Shown one piece after another: positions 11,767 to 23,200 of a DNA stretch of 64,000 nucleotides. A program made the position numbers and the translations under genes. The notes beneath the pieces were generated by a model. The model worked only from the letters and a program-made list of their open reading frames with translations. It was not told where the DNA came from and did no database searches. The DNA is from Bolinopsis microptera (taxonomy: Eukaryota > Ctenophora > Tentaculata > Lobata > Bolinopsidae), in assembly GCF_026151205.1 (NCBI RefSeq), contig NC_087078.1:3355175-3419174 (forward strand). The letters run 5' to 3'. Numbering within the stretch: the first letter of the stretch is position 1; every line of letters begins with the position of its first letter.

Positions 11767-14700
11767 ACAATGTCCAGTAATGTTGCTATCTAGGGAATTT
11801 CTACAAGTTCAGCTACGAAGTTGGAACAGGCATAATTCGTATCATTGTCGACTTAGGAATGAAAGACTGAGTTTATGGCTCTGAAAGTTCCATAATCTGA
11901 TTAAAGTTCAATGTGGAATCCAAGGAAGACCTTTTTTCTATATATTCTCATATTGTGTGTAAATTTTGTGTGGAGCATTATGATTCATTCATTTAACTGC
12001 CGATTTAGGGATGAAGTCAAGTGTGTTTGGGAGTCTGAAAGTGTCAAACTCGGTTTTTGCGCAGTGAATACCGCGCTTCAGCTCAACCCGCAAACTACAT
12101 GCAGGAATTTTCCAACATCGTAGAGACTTAAAACTTTGACCAAAGTTAACCTTTACCTAATGCTTATATTGAAATAACATACATTTAGAACTCCTTCTAT
12201 ACTCCTTCGTGACTTAATTTTCGATGTAAAGAATTTTATCTGTTAAAAATTGGTGAAAAATATGGGCGTGGCTGGAGGACCACTAAAATGGTAGAGTTGG
12301 AACATATTATGTTTTAAATTGGTAAATAAGTTTATAGATACTCAACCTGGGCAGTTTCTTTCATCTGACCCATCTTTACAATTCGTCTGACCATTACATA
12401 AATAAACATTATCTAAACATAGCTGACCATCTGAGCAACCAAATTTTCCTTCTGGACATTTTCTACTCACAACTATCAGGGTGGGTTCTGGTTTATGATA
12501 GTTGAAATGCCCGAATCCGGTCAGATCAGCAGCCCTATGCAACTATGAAAGGTCCAAAGACACAAGAAAAGGTGACTGTTTGGATGTTATCATGGGGTCT
12601 CCGAACCCCATTTTGTCCAGAATGAAGATGAGAAGGCAGAAACGATAAGGATGTCAAATAACATCGCTATGTTGTGTGGAAACGTTATCCCAGTCCTAAA
12701 AAGAAAGAAAATGCTTCATTCTTGTATTTTCCAACAAGACGCCCCCCCCCCCCCCCCCGCCTCACTACTTTCGTGAAAGTTTAGCTCGACTGAAGGAGCA
12801 TTTTTGATAGACTGATCTAAAAGAAAGCGGACTTCAGCTGGCTTCCTTACAGTCCCGATCTGAATCCGACTGATCTATTTTCGTGGACCTATTTTTTTAA
12901 ATCGTGTTTATTCATATCCAGTCCCAAAAACAGAAGAAGAGCGAAAAATAACATTAGAAAGAAGGCTTAAAGGCTAAACCATGATAATATGATAAAACCT
13001 GCAATAGGCGATATGCCTCCGAGATTTTATGCATGAATGAGGCTTGGTTTGAAAAGTTTCTGAAAGATTCGGGTCATTTTTGACATTTGTTTCGAAATGT
13101 AATAATTCATTTTCAACAATCGACTGTTTGTGTAATTCGTTTATAAGTTTATAGATTCTGAGAGCCATTCAAAGTTTGGTCACGAGTTTTGAAACACCTT
13201 TGATAATGATATTTTTATATTTGTATTAATAATCTCAATAAATCCGTGTACCTGTATGTGTGAGGGTATTTTACGAACAGCTTAATTAAGAAAGCTGTAG
13301 TGCCAAAAAAACTCTGACGAAGCCCAAGAGCCTAAGTTTTTAAAAATCGGCCAGTAGTAAGTGGTTTAATTGATGATTTTGTGACCTAAATAAGTGTCTC
13401 ACGTTCTTTCCCTCTCTCCTATACTCTCACCCTTCTCTCCCCCATAACAGATTTACTATATAATTAGTTAATTTGGAAGTTGACTGCAAGATTGCATATC
13501 AAGTATTTTTATTAGATACGTGAGGGGCCCTCAGAATTGAATTAAAGTATGCTTAGACTGAGCGATTTCATATTTGTACCGTTTTAAGTGCGACAGTGTA
13601 ATGCGTGTTTTCGAATAAGCGGGATTATACTTTTGTATTTCAACTGTAATAGTGAAGTCCCGGCCCTAGGCCTGGGTTACACTAGTAATTATGTAATATA
13701 CAAATTCATAAGGTCGTCATAATAAGTATAGGCACCCAATATTCTACCCCAAATACTCGAGGTACCTTAAAATTTGGCTAGATGCATAACAATTATTCTC
13801 ACCTGGGCAGGCCTCAGTGTTGCAAGTCCTCGACTCCTCATCTTCCCCCTCGCATTCTTGTCCTCCGTTCGCTGGACTTGGGTTTGTACAGGTCTTACTC
13901 CTGCTTTGAGAACCTCCTCCACATTCAGCAGAACAGACTGACCACTCTCCAAATTCACTCCATCCACCGTCAACTGTTAACATATCCTTGTTTGTGAATT
14001 CAGAAACATAACATATGTACAGAAATCTGAAATACCCGATATTTTTGCACTTCGCAAAAAATTTAAGAATATGGTGCACAAAATAATGAGACTCAGTGTT
14101 GAGGATGACTCTGATGATGCTCCTATCTCCAAGAAATTCTAGACCTACATTAAATCTAAATCAAAGTCAACCAGAATCCCTGAAACTGTCAAATATCATA
14201 ATCACTTTCAATGAAACAATCCATTTGATCAAGCTGCCCTTTTTAACGAATATTTTTATGAGCAGTTTTCTCAAGAGAGCGATTATGGCATTGACATGGA
14301 TTTTCGTGATGATTGTTTCTCAAGTCTTGTGTTTAGAAGAGAAGATGTTCTGTTGATTCTTTAAAAGTTAAATCCTAACAAGGCCCCTGGCCCTGATGGG
14401 ATTCATGGGAAAGTTCTCAAAAACTGTGCCCAAAGCCTTGCATATACCCACTTAGTGTTTTATTTAACTTGTCATTCTCGACCGGATGTATACCCCCTGA
14501 TTGGAAGCTGGCACTTGTAGTACCAGTACACAAAAATGGCGAGAAATACAGGCCTATCTCGTTAACATATCTTGTAATGAAAGTCTTTGAAAGGTGTGTA
14601 AAAACTGCATTATACTCAGCATGTTGTGATCTGTTAGATGACCGAGAACACGGTTTTGTTAATGAACGTTCCTGCACCACCCAAATGATACCTTTCACGG

Positions 14701-17700
14701 ACAATCTTGCACTTACACTGAACAACAGGTCCAGGATTGATATAATATATTTTGATTTTGCGAAAGCTTTTGATAGCGTTTTGCATGACCTTATTTTAAG
14801 TAAATTAAAGAACATTTTTAATGTCGATGGACTAATGCTTAAATTCATCAAGTCCTATCTTGAGGGGCGACAGTAACAAGTAGTGGTAGGAGGGCAAACG
14901 TCTTCCTCTCCACCAGTTCTATACTTGGCCCCCTATTATTTGTAATATTTATAAATGATATGTGTCTCTGAAGGCACTAATATCGCCTTTTATACAGATG
15001 ACACTAAAATCTGGAGGGAGATTTTTGGTTACCTTGACCATCACATAATCCAAAATAACATCAATAGATTGTATGATTGGTCTGTGAGAAATTGAATGAA
15101 GTTCCTGCACCCACAAAAGTGCAAAGCCCTTTCTGTGTCCTTGCAAAGAAACGTGCTGGATAACTTGCCATTCAATACTTTCTTCTATAAACCTTCTGGA
15201 AGTGATATAGTAGAGGCTCTTACGGGCAAAAAGACGTGTTTTCTGCTATGAGTTTGGAGACCTAACCATTAATTGGACACAATAGTATGATGTGTAAGGA
15301 TCAATTAAGAAATATAAATATGACCTTAGTGGTCACGTGCCATACCAATGCGCGTTTTAAACTTTGACATCTATTACTCTTAGGCCAATGAAGTGATACT
15401 AATTATATTTTATATTTTGTGTGAAAATATGAGCTAGAACAAACGTAATCTCACTGAGGTATGGCTGTTTGAAATTTATGATGAAGGGGGTGCCCATTGA
15501 TAACAACTAAATGCTTTTGCTTGTAGTGCGCGTCGAAAATGTGGCAAAAACGCTTGCGGAGTGAAAATTTTCAAACTTTGATAAATTACATCAAAACCAC
15601 CCCAAAAGACCTCATTCCAAACTACACAAAAAACTTGTATATGACCTATTGGAATCTACATTAGTTAAAGTATGTATTTCTCTGATGATTCCAATACCAG
15701 GATTCCCGGACCTAAATGAAGGCATAATATACGTTCACAAAGAAGTTTCGAACTTTGTATCGCATTTAAGAAGGCAAGGAAACTTTGCAAACAGAATATA
15801 CAGCTCTTGTAACGAACGTCTGGGAGGTCTCATTACAAGAGTAACCAACTCCCAAAATAGAGACCTTTCTATTAACGAGAACAGAAAGAGGATACTCTGG
15901 TTGAGGCTCAAAGATTGCTTTTATAGATGCCTTGACCTACCGAACCCTAGCTCAATCTCAAAGGAACGGACTTTAAATGAATAAAACACACAGATTGCCT
16001 CCTGTAGCACAAAAGGTCAATCTGCTCGAAAACCTCCCAATTTTATTATTGAACATCCACAACTCGGTTATGAGCAAAGAAGTATATTCTACTATATGAA
16101 GTTGGATTGGAAATCAGGATCATATCATTATGTACATGGATTTATCAAAAATGCTAGAAATAAAAGACGTTTGAGGGTACGAAAGGGGTTTAGTCTTACC
16201 AACTTTACAGAACTTTTTGGTTTCACCATCGTCCAGACTTATATAGTTGGCATCCCAGCCTTGAGGAACAATAGTGTGTGTCTCTATACCGTCTATTTGC
16301 ACCGACACCTGGTTGATTTCAGTTAAATCTAGCAAAACCACTGATAAGCTTAGCTTGAAGCCGAGAAAGACATTGTGGCATTATTTTGCAGATAAAGTGT
16401 GCACCTTGAGCAAAAGATTGCTAAAGTGATAACTCAAATCCCAGCTATTATATTTGCAAGTAATTATTGAACTACTACCTTTTTTAGATCAAGTCCATCT
16501 CTTCCTCCAGTCCTCAGAAATACACATCTGTAATCCCCGATGTCAATATCACTCTCAAAAACACACACAACATCTTGGTTGATTACATTGAAGTTTGCAT
16601 CACACCGATGGTAAGCTGTCTCTCCATTTGATCCTTGAATGTAAACAGACTGAGGGTCTCTACTTCTTGCCCACTTGTGATTCAATATAGAGTAAGTAAT
16701 CTTGTACTGAACCGCTGAAATAACAGTTTTTTAAAGTATTTGGACTGGTCAATATGTTTATATCAGATCGAAATATTCCACTTTACTGGGTGATAATGAT
16801 ACTGATAGTGTTATCCAGAACGCTGATTCTAATCCGTTATGGAGTTGAATGTGTACCACAACCTAGTACCCCGCCTAAACGTTCGGAACTCCCGGACCTA
16901 TGTGGCAAGCCTGCTCCCTGAACAAAAAACAAAAAATATATGTCGAGGCTAACCTAATTACCAACACTATTATTACCACCGCTACATAATATACAGTATT
17001 GAGAGAGCGAGGAGTAAAAAAATTTGAGCCTATTTTGCGCAAATTTCTTCAAGACCTCCACATAACTATTTTTTATTCCTGTCATCTTTGACATTGAATT
17101 AGAATTGTTTGAACTTAAAATAAACCTGCTGAACGATTTCTGATGAATTTATAATGCCAACTTGAATGAGTATAAAGTGGCATATTCAGTCAGTGATCCA
17201 CAGATATGCTTACCTAAACACAAGGAAATGTTTTCAAATAAAATTCCGAAATTGTTGAAATAATCTCCTTATTAATTAAGTTATGAGTTTACATTTCGAC
17301 TTTGTAAAGTACCCTGACATTATAGGCAAAAAGAGATGATATTTGACCAAACCCCATAATCATGGGTAGAGTGGACTGCTGCCAGTGTCTCTCTTTCTCA
17401 AACAAAAGGAAATGACATTAATTTGGGAAAAGCGAGCGACCGATTTCATTCTCGGTATCATTTTGCATTTGCGGACGGTTATTCAAATTACTATCATTTC
17501 CTTTTGTTTAAGAAAGAGAGACACTGGCAGCGGTCCACTCTACCCATGATATTGGTTATGGGTTTTAGTCGAATACTTATATTCATTATATGAAGACGTT
17601 TATGTCGGTCAAACGTAGTTAGATATATGATTGCGTTTCATTCACATTGTATTTTGTATTATGAAATGGTGGAAGCTATAATAGCTGTGAGATGTTATTT

Positions 17701-18485
17701 CAAAATCTCAGTTTTTAGGGTAAAATTTACAAGTAAGTTAATCAATACTCAACCTGTGCAATTTTCTTCGTCTGAGTTATCATCACAATCTTTATATGCG
17801 TCACAAACATACGATTCCCATATACATTGCTCTTGATTCGCGCACTTTACCTTTCCTGCGTCACAATCTGCAAAGGAATAATATTCTGTGGTAGTATGTT
17901 TTTATCGCATCAAAATTCAAAATATAGTATCACAATTGTAAATGAATGGGAAAAGCGAGCGACCGATTTTATTCTCAGTATTATTTTGCATTTGCAGACG
18001 GTCATTTAGTTCGGTCACGGGCCCTAGTTTGTTCGTCAACAAACAGATGTCTTGAAATAAAGTTTCACAAAAATCATTGAGAAACGTTATTGGTCCGGTA
18101 TTTAAATGGTTTAATTGCCGGAGTAAGTCGGTCTGCAGGCAACCGTTATTATTATAGATTTCAGTATTGGAGCGGGTCAATTGTTTGTTACTAGACTTAT
18201 TTCTTTATTTGAAAACTATGACAGGTGACAGATCAGTGGTCTGGGATGAGATCACATCATCTAATCATTGAGTTAAGTACCTAACTGACGAAGAAAAAAG
18301 AACATTTGAAATGCGCAGATCGGTATAAAGCAAAATATTAAACTTTAGTGAAAGATTATAAAAGTTAAAATCAACATTGCATTGAACATGCATTATTCGG
18401 TAATTTTCCTACCTCTTCCAAGAACTGCACTGACTGCCAAAAGCATCAAAGCAGTGACAACAACGATTTTCAGAGACATGTTCAT
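10837..18485 (-). CDS. Secreted mosaic protein: signal peptide-LDLa-PLAT-like-TSP1-LDLa x3 (eight exons, 3' end not found)
   Basis: Exons, in minus-strand order: 18413-18485 (Met plus a hydrophobic stretch with VVVTALMLLAVSAVLG, a clear signal peptide), 17754-17867 (LDLa, six Cys, ends CDDNSDEENC), 16479-16714 and 16200-16308 (one domain split by a phase-0 intron; 'VYIQGSNGET' ... 'GDYRCVFLRTGG' ... 'DGLDLKKVSVQI' resembles PLAT/LH2), 13803-13973 (TSP1: WSEFGEWSVCSAECGGG ... ACPG), 12347-12472, 11386-11511 and 10837-10971 (LDLa; calcium-site ends such as CKDGSDERNC). All borders are AG/GT. All module borders are phase 1, so the frame joins without a stop. Such modules bind ligands or matrix outside the cell; the actual ligand is unknown. 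No stop codon or polyA site was found past 10837, so the gene is probably incomplete here. A second Met lies at codon 3. The PLAT call is less sure than LDLa and TSP1. Confidence 0.85.
12545..13110 (+). pseudogene. Decayed mariner/Tc1-like transposase fragment
   Basis: It lies in an intron of the secreted mosaic gene, on the opposite strand. Across frames it reads 'VTVW.LSWG', then 'IFQQDAPP' (broken by a run of about 17 C at 12741-12758), 'PHYFRESLARLKEHF', then a 'P..SPDLNPTDLF..' run. This is the order of the catalytic core of IS630/Tc1/mariner transposases (FQQDGAPPH ... WPPYSPDLNP). Frameshifts and stops make it non-functional. I saw no terminal inverted repeats. Confidence 0.65.
14096..15200 (+). 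pseudogene. Decayed CR1/Jockey-like reverse transcriptase
   Basis: It is inserted in an intron of the secreted mosaic gene in opposite orientation. Pieces in order: 'FNEYFYEQF' near 14250, 'LNPNKAPGPDGIHGKVLKN' from about 14367, an open frame at 14469-14876 ('FSTGCIPPDWKLALVVPVHK', 'YRPISLT', 'IIYFDFAKAFDSVLHD'), then past a stop the 'YTDDTKIW' motif near 15000. FDFAKAFD and YTDD stand for RT motifs A and C. The 135-codon open piece shows moderate age. The endonuclease part is missing. Confidence 0.8.
15560..15984 (+). other. Unrecognised open reading frame fragment in an intron
   Basis: About 125 codons are open on the plus strand ('KKLVYDLLESTLVKV' ... 'VHKEVSNFVSHLRRQGNF' ... 'RLKDCFYRCLDLPN'), with no convincing ATG. 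Composition looks coding, and similar text continues in other frames to about 16160. It lies inside the mosaic gene's intron between the TSP1 and PLAT-like exons. It is most likely a piece of a mobile element; I cannot name the family. Confidence 0.35.
17343..17571. mobile_element. MITE-like element with ~70-bp inverted arms
   Basis: The left arm (17343-17415) and right arm (about 17495-17571) are inverted copies. Each contains CATGGGTAGAGTGGAC, GCTGCCAGTGTCTCT and AAACAAAAGGAAATGA. The core between them (GGGAAAAGCGAGCGACCGAT ... GCATTTGCGGACGGT) recurs without the arms at about 17946-18006. It sits in an intron. I could not define a target duplication. Confidence 0.7.
17917..18180 (-). pseudogene. 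Repeat-derived coding-like fragment
   Basis: An 87-codon minus-strand frame contains 'NDRLQMQNNTENKIGRSLFP'. The same text, diverged, occurs in the core of the MITE-like element at 17343-17571 ('NNRPQMQNDTENEIGRSLFP'). It is therefore part of a dispersed repeat in the first intron of the mosaic gene, not a host exon. Function is unknown. Confidence 0.4.
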
Positions 18486-20243
18486 TCTCTATTCTGTTAT
18501 TCTAGAAAGTGGAATATTGTAAAAAGGGTAAAAAACGAATTTCAAAGTGGAAGCTTCGTGCCGCAATAAAAATTGAATAAATCGTTTAAAACGCGGTTAT
18601 TGATATTCTGATAATTTTTAATAATTATTTTATAAAAATGGAACCAGCCATCCTAAATGGAAATGATTAAAAGCCTTATAATAACAGTTCGGTCTTCGGA
18701 AAAGTTGAACAAATTAAATTCTTTGTCATAATCATTATATTTGAAAACATTTCAAAGCTACCCAAATGTATTACTCAACAGATTTTCCTGAAGAAAATGT
18801 CCAACTCAAGATCAAAACCCTATTTTAATTGAACCCATTATAATAACAAACCACTATACTAGCCCGTAGTATATAGTAGTACCAGCCAATGTATACTAAA
18901 AATATATACAAACAAAAAATTGTTAAGATAGTAAACAAGTTTTTGTAAGTGAGTAGCCTCTGGTTATAGTAGTACCGTGTGAAATTCTCGACAAAAGTGA
19001 GTTACTAAATTAATGCCCACGAGGCTCAAAGTCCCTGGAGCAGAACTGAATGTTATCCTCTTTAAAGCATGGAGCAGCTCTTTAAAGAGGATAACTGAAC
19101 TCATCGTGTCTCAACAATCGAACTCTACCTTGTTTTATTTTGTTCCAAAAATATCGTATTGTTTAATCTGAAGGTGCTGTTTAATCTTAAATGCCCGGGC
19201 CACAGTTGTGAGGTTTTTAGAACAAATATAACCGGAGCAGTGCAGCTGACGAGAGACTGACTAAGGGGGACCCCAATTATTAAGGGTCAGATCATATCAC
19301 CCCTAATCAAGTTGAACAAGTAGGATAAGGAATAAGTTCAACATATTGTGTTGAGTCCTACTGAACTGAATTTAACTTTGGTTACGCACGCTTAAGTAGT
19401 TCAAGTTGTGGAGATTTAATAAAGTCCGTTATCTAATCTGGTTACGGTGGCGGTATCTGGAAATTACCTGGGAACCCCTGCATGGCATGGCAGGGTATAA
19501 TGTTCATAAACATATATTCCACCGAATAGAGATTCCATGAAACTGAGCGCCGCCTAATAATCTGGAAATTGATAAGAAAGGTCATTGCAGTTGAAGTATG
19601 AAGATTAAATTAGTGAGGAAACAAACCAATTTTTTTGAGATTAGAAATTGCCGTTTGGAGCACAATTTTCTCAAACAGTAACGGACTATAACACGTACAG
19701 AAACACAAGACACAGAAAAAAAACCCTAAAGAAAGTCCACCTATCACTCATGAAGTGGGCCACGAATGCTGACATGTAACAAATGTGACATGTACCAGTA
19801 ACATGTAACAAATCAACTTTCAATCCCTCAAAAATCAGCGAGGCTAAAAGTGAAAACTTTTTTTGTTCAACAATGGAACAAAAAGCGAGAACTCAACAGA
19901 AAATTGAGATTTTACAAACTCATCAAGGCAAGCTTCGGTTGCAAAACATATTTGTCGATCGATCTACGGACACAGAGCAGACTATAAAAAAACTTGCACA
20001 ACTCAGAACAATCTCACAATGAGGGAAAGTGTGCAATACATGAAGCTCATCTCTGATGATAGGATCCAGGAATGGAAGTTCCAGAATTGATGAAGGTCTA
20101 GACTATTATTATAGTGACTCTTCATTTTCTGTAGATGATAGAAATATAATATGAAATTGACTGAAATTAAAAAGTTTTTCTATATGCATGGAAAAAATTA
20201 AGCTCGCAGTGGAAAAAATCAACGGACATCAAGTTTAGCTAAG
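18486..20243. other. Intergenic region upstream of the mosaic gene
   Basis: No exon is supported. The stretch must hold the promoter of the minus-strand mosaic gene, but no clear TATA or initiator stood out. It contains a 16-bp-arm hairpin at 19052-19095 and a decayed TIR-like copy at 19519-19561. Its right edge (from about 20217) is the left part of a repeat split by the LTR element. Confidence 0.4.
19052..19095. repeat. Perfect hairpin, 16-bp arms
   Basis: GTTATCCTCTTTAAAG at 19052-19067 and its exact complement CTTTAAAGAGGATAAC at 19080-19095 are separated by 12 bases. It lies 0.57 kb upstream of the mosaic gene's start codon. Confidence 0.8.
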
Positions 20244-20248
20244 TCGAA
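20244..20248. other. Left 5-bp target site duplication TCGAA
   Basis: TCGAA directly precedes the TG that opens the left terminal repeat, and it recurs directly after the CA that closes the right one (33273-33277). A 5-bp duplication is typical of integrase-mediated LTR retrotransposon insertion. Confidence 0.85.
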
Positions 20249-23200
20249 TGTAAGGAACCTCGAAATTCTCTCTAATTCCGATATTCCTTTTAAAAGATAG
20301 TTAAATGATTTAGATTTATAGTTAACACATTTCCATTGAAGACAGTAATGAACAATTCCAGTCATTTTGAGCTTGAATAATTTTATGTTTAAGATAGGTA
20401 TCGTTAAGTTTAGAAGATCATTGAAATAAGATGTGTATTTAAATTAGAGAAGAGATTACGTTTGATTAACAAAATGAAGCGTTTTGTGTTTAACTAATAG
20501 ACAATTCGACACGGTTGATGACATTCCATGGAGGTGTACAATCAGAACACCACAGAAGATCACCTGATAGCAGACTAGCCTATCGCAGTTTCAGACGAAG
20601 ATCTATGAATTGTGAGAATGGATGATTAGCAGAGCATAGCAGAGTTTAAACCGTGATGAGCAATAACGATCTTGATGAACAATTACTGATTTTGATGAAC
20701 CAGACTGATAGACTCTGGGAAAGTCGGAGGGAGTTAAGAGGGAGAGAGATCGGAGATCCGATGTCTTTCTCGGGTCAGTGCAGTCTTATAAGTTTGTTTC
20801 AGAGCAGTGCTTATAACAGAGTCCAGTATGCCGGTTCCATCCGGATGCTTTAATCTTTCCAGTCATAAGTATTCCAGTAAGTTCCTTGCCTTGATTTAAT
20901 GTGAGCCTTTCATATTAGTATTTTGTTTCGTATAAAATAGTTTGACGTGATTTTTATATCTATATTGTTTATAGTGTCTATTCCCGTTTCCAATATCCAC
21001 TTAAATTCTATACGACACACTGAAGGTTAATTCTATTCAGGTTGCTCTGAACCGACACATCGTGTAGTTTACCGGGCAAGTCTTCCATTCCATAATCTAA
21101 AGAACCGTGACTAAGTTTCCGGGTAGAAGTAAGCTAACGACGATAAGATTCCCGATCTCCCTCTCACTTGAAGGACCATTATACGGATTGAAGTTGTTCT
21201 TGAGGTAAAATCCTTTTCCATTAGTTTTTACATATGAAGTAGGTTTAAGAATATAGTTGGTAATTGTAGTTTCGTGCTCTCAAAATTATATACTTTGTAC
21301 AAACTTCCGTTTCCGTTCCCAGGTCAATAGACCCGAATCTTCCTACTCAGAACGTGCTGCCTTTGCCGATACCTGCTAGATTAATTGATTCTCCGTCATC
21401 AACCGAGGTAATTAGTTCAGTTATAACGTCCGCATAAAATAAGTAGTTGTCTTAAATAGTAAATTTATTAAGTATTATATTATTGTTTATCGAGTAAGAG
21501 AGTATAGACTTACTATTAATACAGAATATGATAATAATAACGTGACCTAGTCAGATACTTCTAACGAAGACTTTCAGTCCTGTGTGTAGAAAGTACCGTG
21601 ACTTATCTACAGTAATTAAGTAAACTTCACCTTTACCTTTATGATTGACCTTTAACTTCTCTTCTATTACTTGATGGCAGCAGCTCACCGTGCATGAGCC
21701 TAATTTCCATATGTACAGTAATGTATGTGTCGAATGTTCAGAGTCAAATGTACAGAGTCAAATGTACAGATCAGTCAAATGTACAGAGTCAGATGTACAG
21801 TAATGTGTGATGTATGTATAATGAGTACTGTGTAAATATCTGTGTAGATATCGTGTAAATATTGCGTCGTCGTTGTCTGAGTACGGCATGAGGTTAGGAA
21901 TTAGATAATATGAAATTGTTATGATGTAGGGACGTGGACTATTATCAAGCAGGGTTTATTTCGCGTTTTGCTGATAAGGTGTGATAGATAAGGTGAGAAG
22001 GTAGGGAATCTGGATAAGGGAAAAGTTCATTTAAGTAGTTGATTGTATTATGTGCTTTGTGCTTGAGTTTGAATTTGATTTAAGTTTCTAATTTTGATTT
22101 GAAATGACGGAAAATTTGGTAATATAGTAATAGTTTGTTCAAATAAGTTACGTTTGTTTGATTAATGAAATTGTTTGCGACTCAGCGCGAGTCTGGAAAG
22201 TTGTTCAGGATTCGATATTTTTGTCATGATAATTTGACATTAAGATATAAAATACGTCGTGCTCAGGTGCCAAAGTGGCCAGAGATTGGATAAGATATCA
22301 TACGTTTAAAGTGCTCACGTAGAGGTAGGGGTCCACGCCTGAACCCCAGTCCAATGAGCACACAGTTTACCCAGCAATCTGATAATACACTCTGTCCAAT
22401 ATAGTTAAGATGTAGACCGTCACGAGCGAGGTGAGCGAGACTAAAACTTGAGTTGTCGAAGAGTCTGAAGTTGTCATGGTGAAGGGAGCACTTAAACATG
22501 AGTTCATTAAGGTACTGGATAATGTCGTTGTGGGTGTTGAATCGGTCAGCATGTATCGATAGTGGACTGACTGCATCGAATAAGAACATAGTGCGCGGGA
22601 ACTGTTCTATGAAACTTCTGATGTGATTATGCAGCAGGACGGCACTCGCTCTGTTTTTCTGGATATCGTTTATGCCAGCACTTATGAGTACAATGTCGGC
22701 TTGCTGAATCGATTCCCGGTGTTCCTTTAAGTCGCGGAGGAAAAATAAGTTTTCCCGGAACGCTATGACAGGTGAACGAAATTGAGAACAGTCAAAATTA
22801 CAGTTTTTGCTGTCAGACAGTATCAGCACTCGTTTGGTCTGGTTCACTTTATGATGGGGTAGAGGTCGCAACTGATGGCTGCTAGATTTTCTGGAATGTG
22901 CCGAGGCCAACTGTCTAAAGGTTAAGCTGATTCGAGGACCTTCAAAATCCGCCTGAGTTTGCGGAGGAACAGCATGGTCAAAAAGGTCCTGCGATTTTCG
23001 CGTCATAGTGTAACAGTCGCCGTGTTGAACTGTCACGGTTTCATCGCGATACTCGCCTGGAGGACGTCTACGAAAAACTAAATCCCTTTTACCCCCCAGG
23101 GAAATGGTAAGTATAGTGCTGTCGGGTACTATACACGATTCATCATCGGAATGAGGAGGTATACACGAGACGTGTGATTCATATTTGGTGATCATGCAGC

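Noticed and set aside
20653-20853. 66-codon plus-strand ORF in both LTRs
   Set aside because: Conservation only reflects the near identity of the two LTRs; no domain or coding signal was seen.
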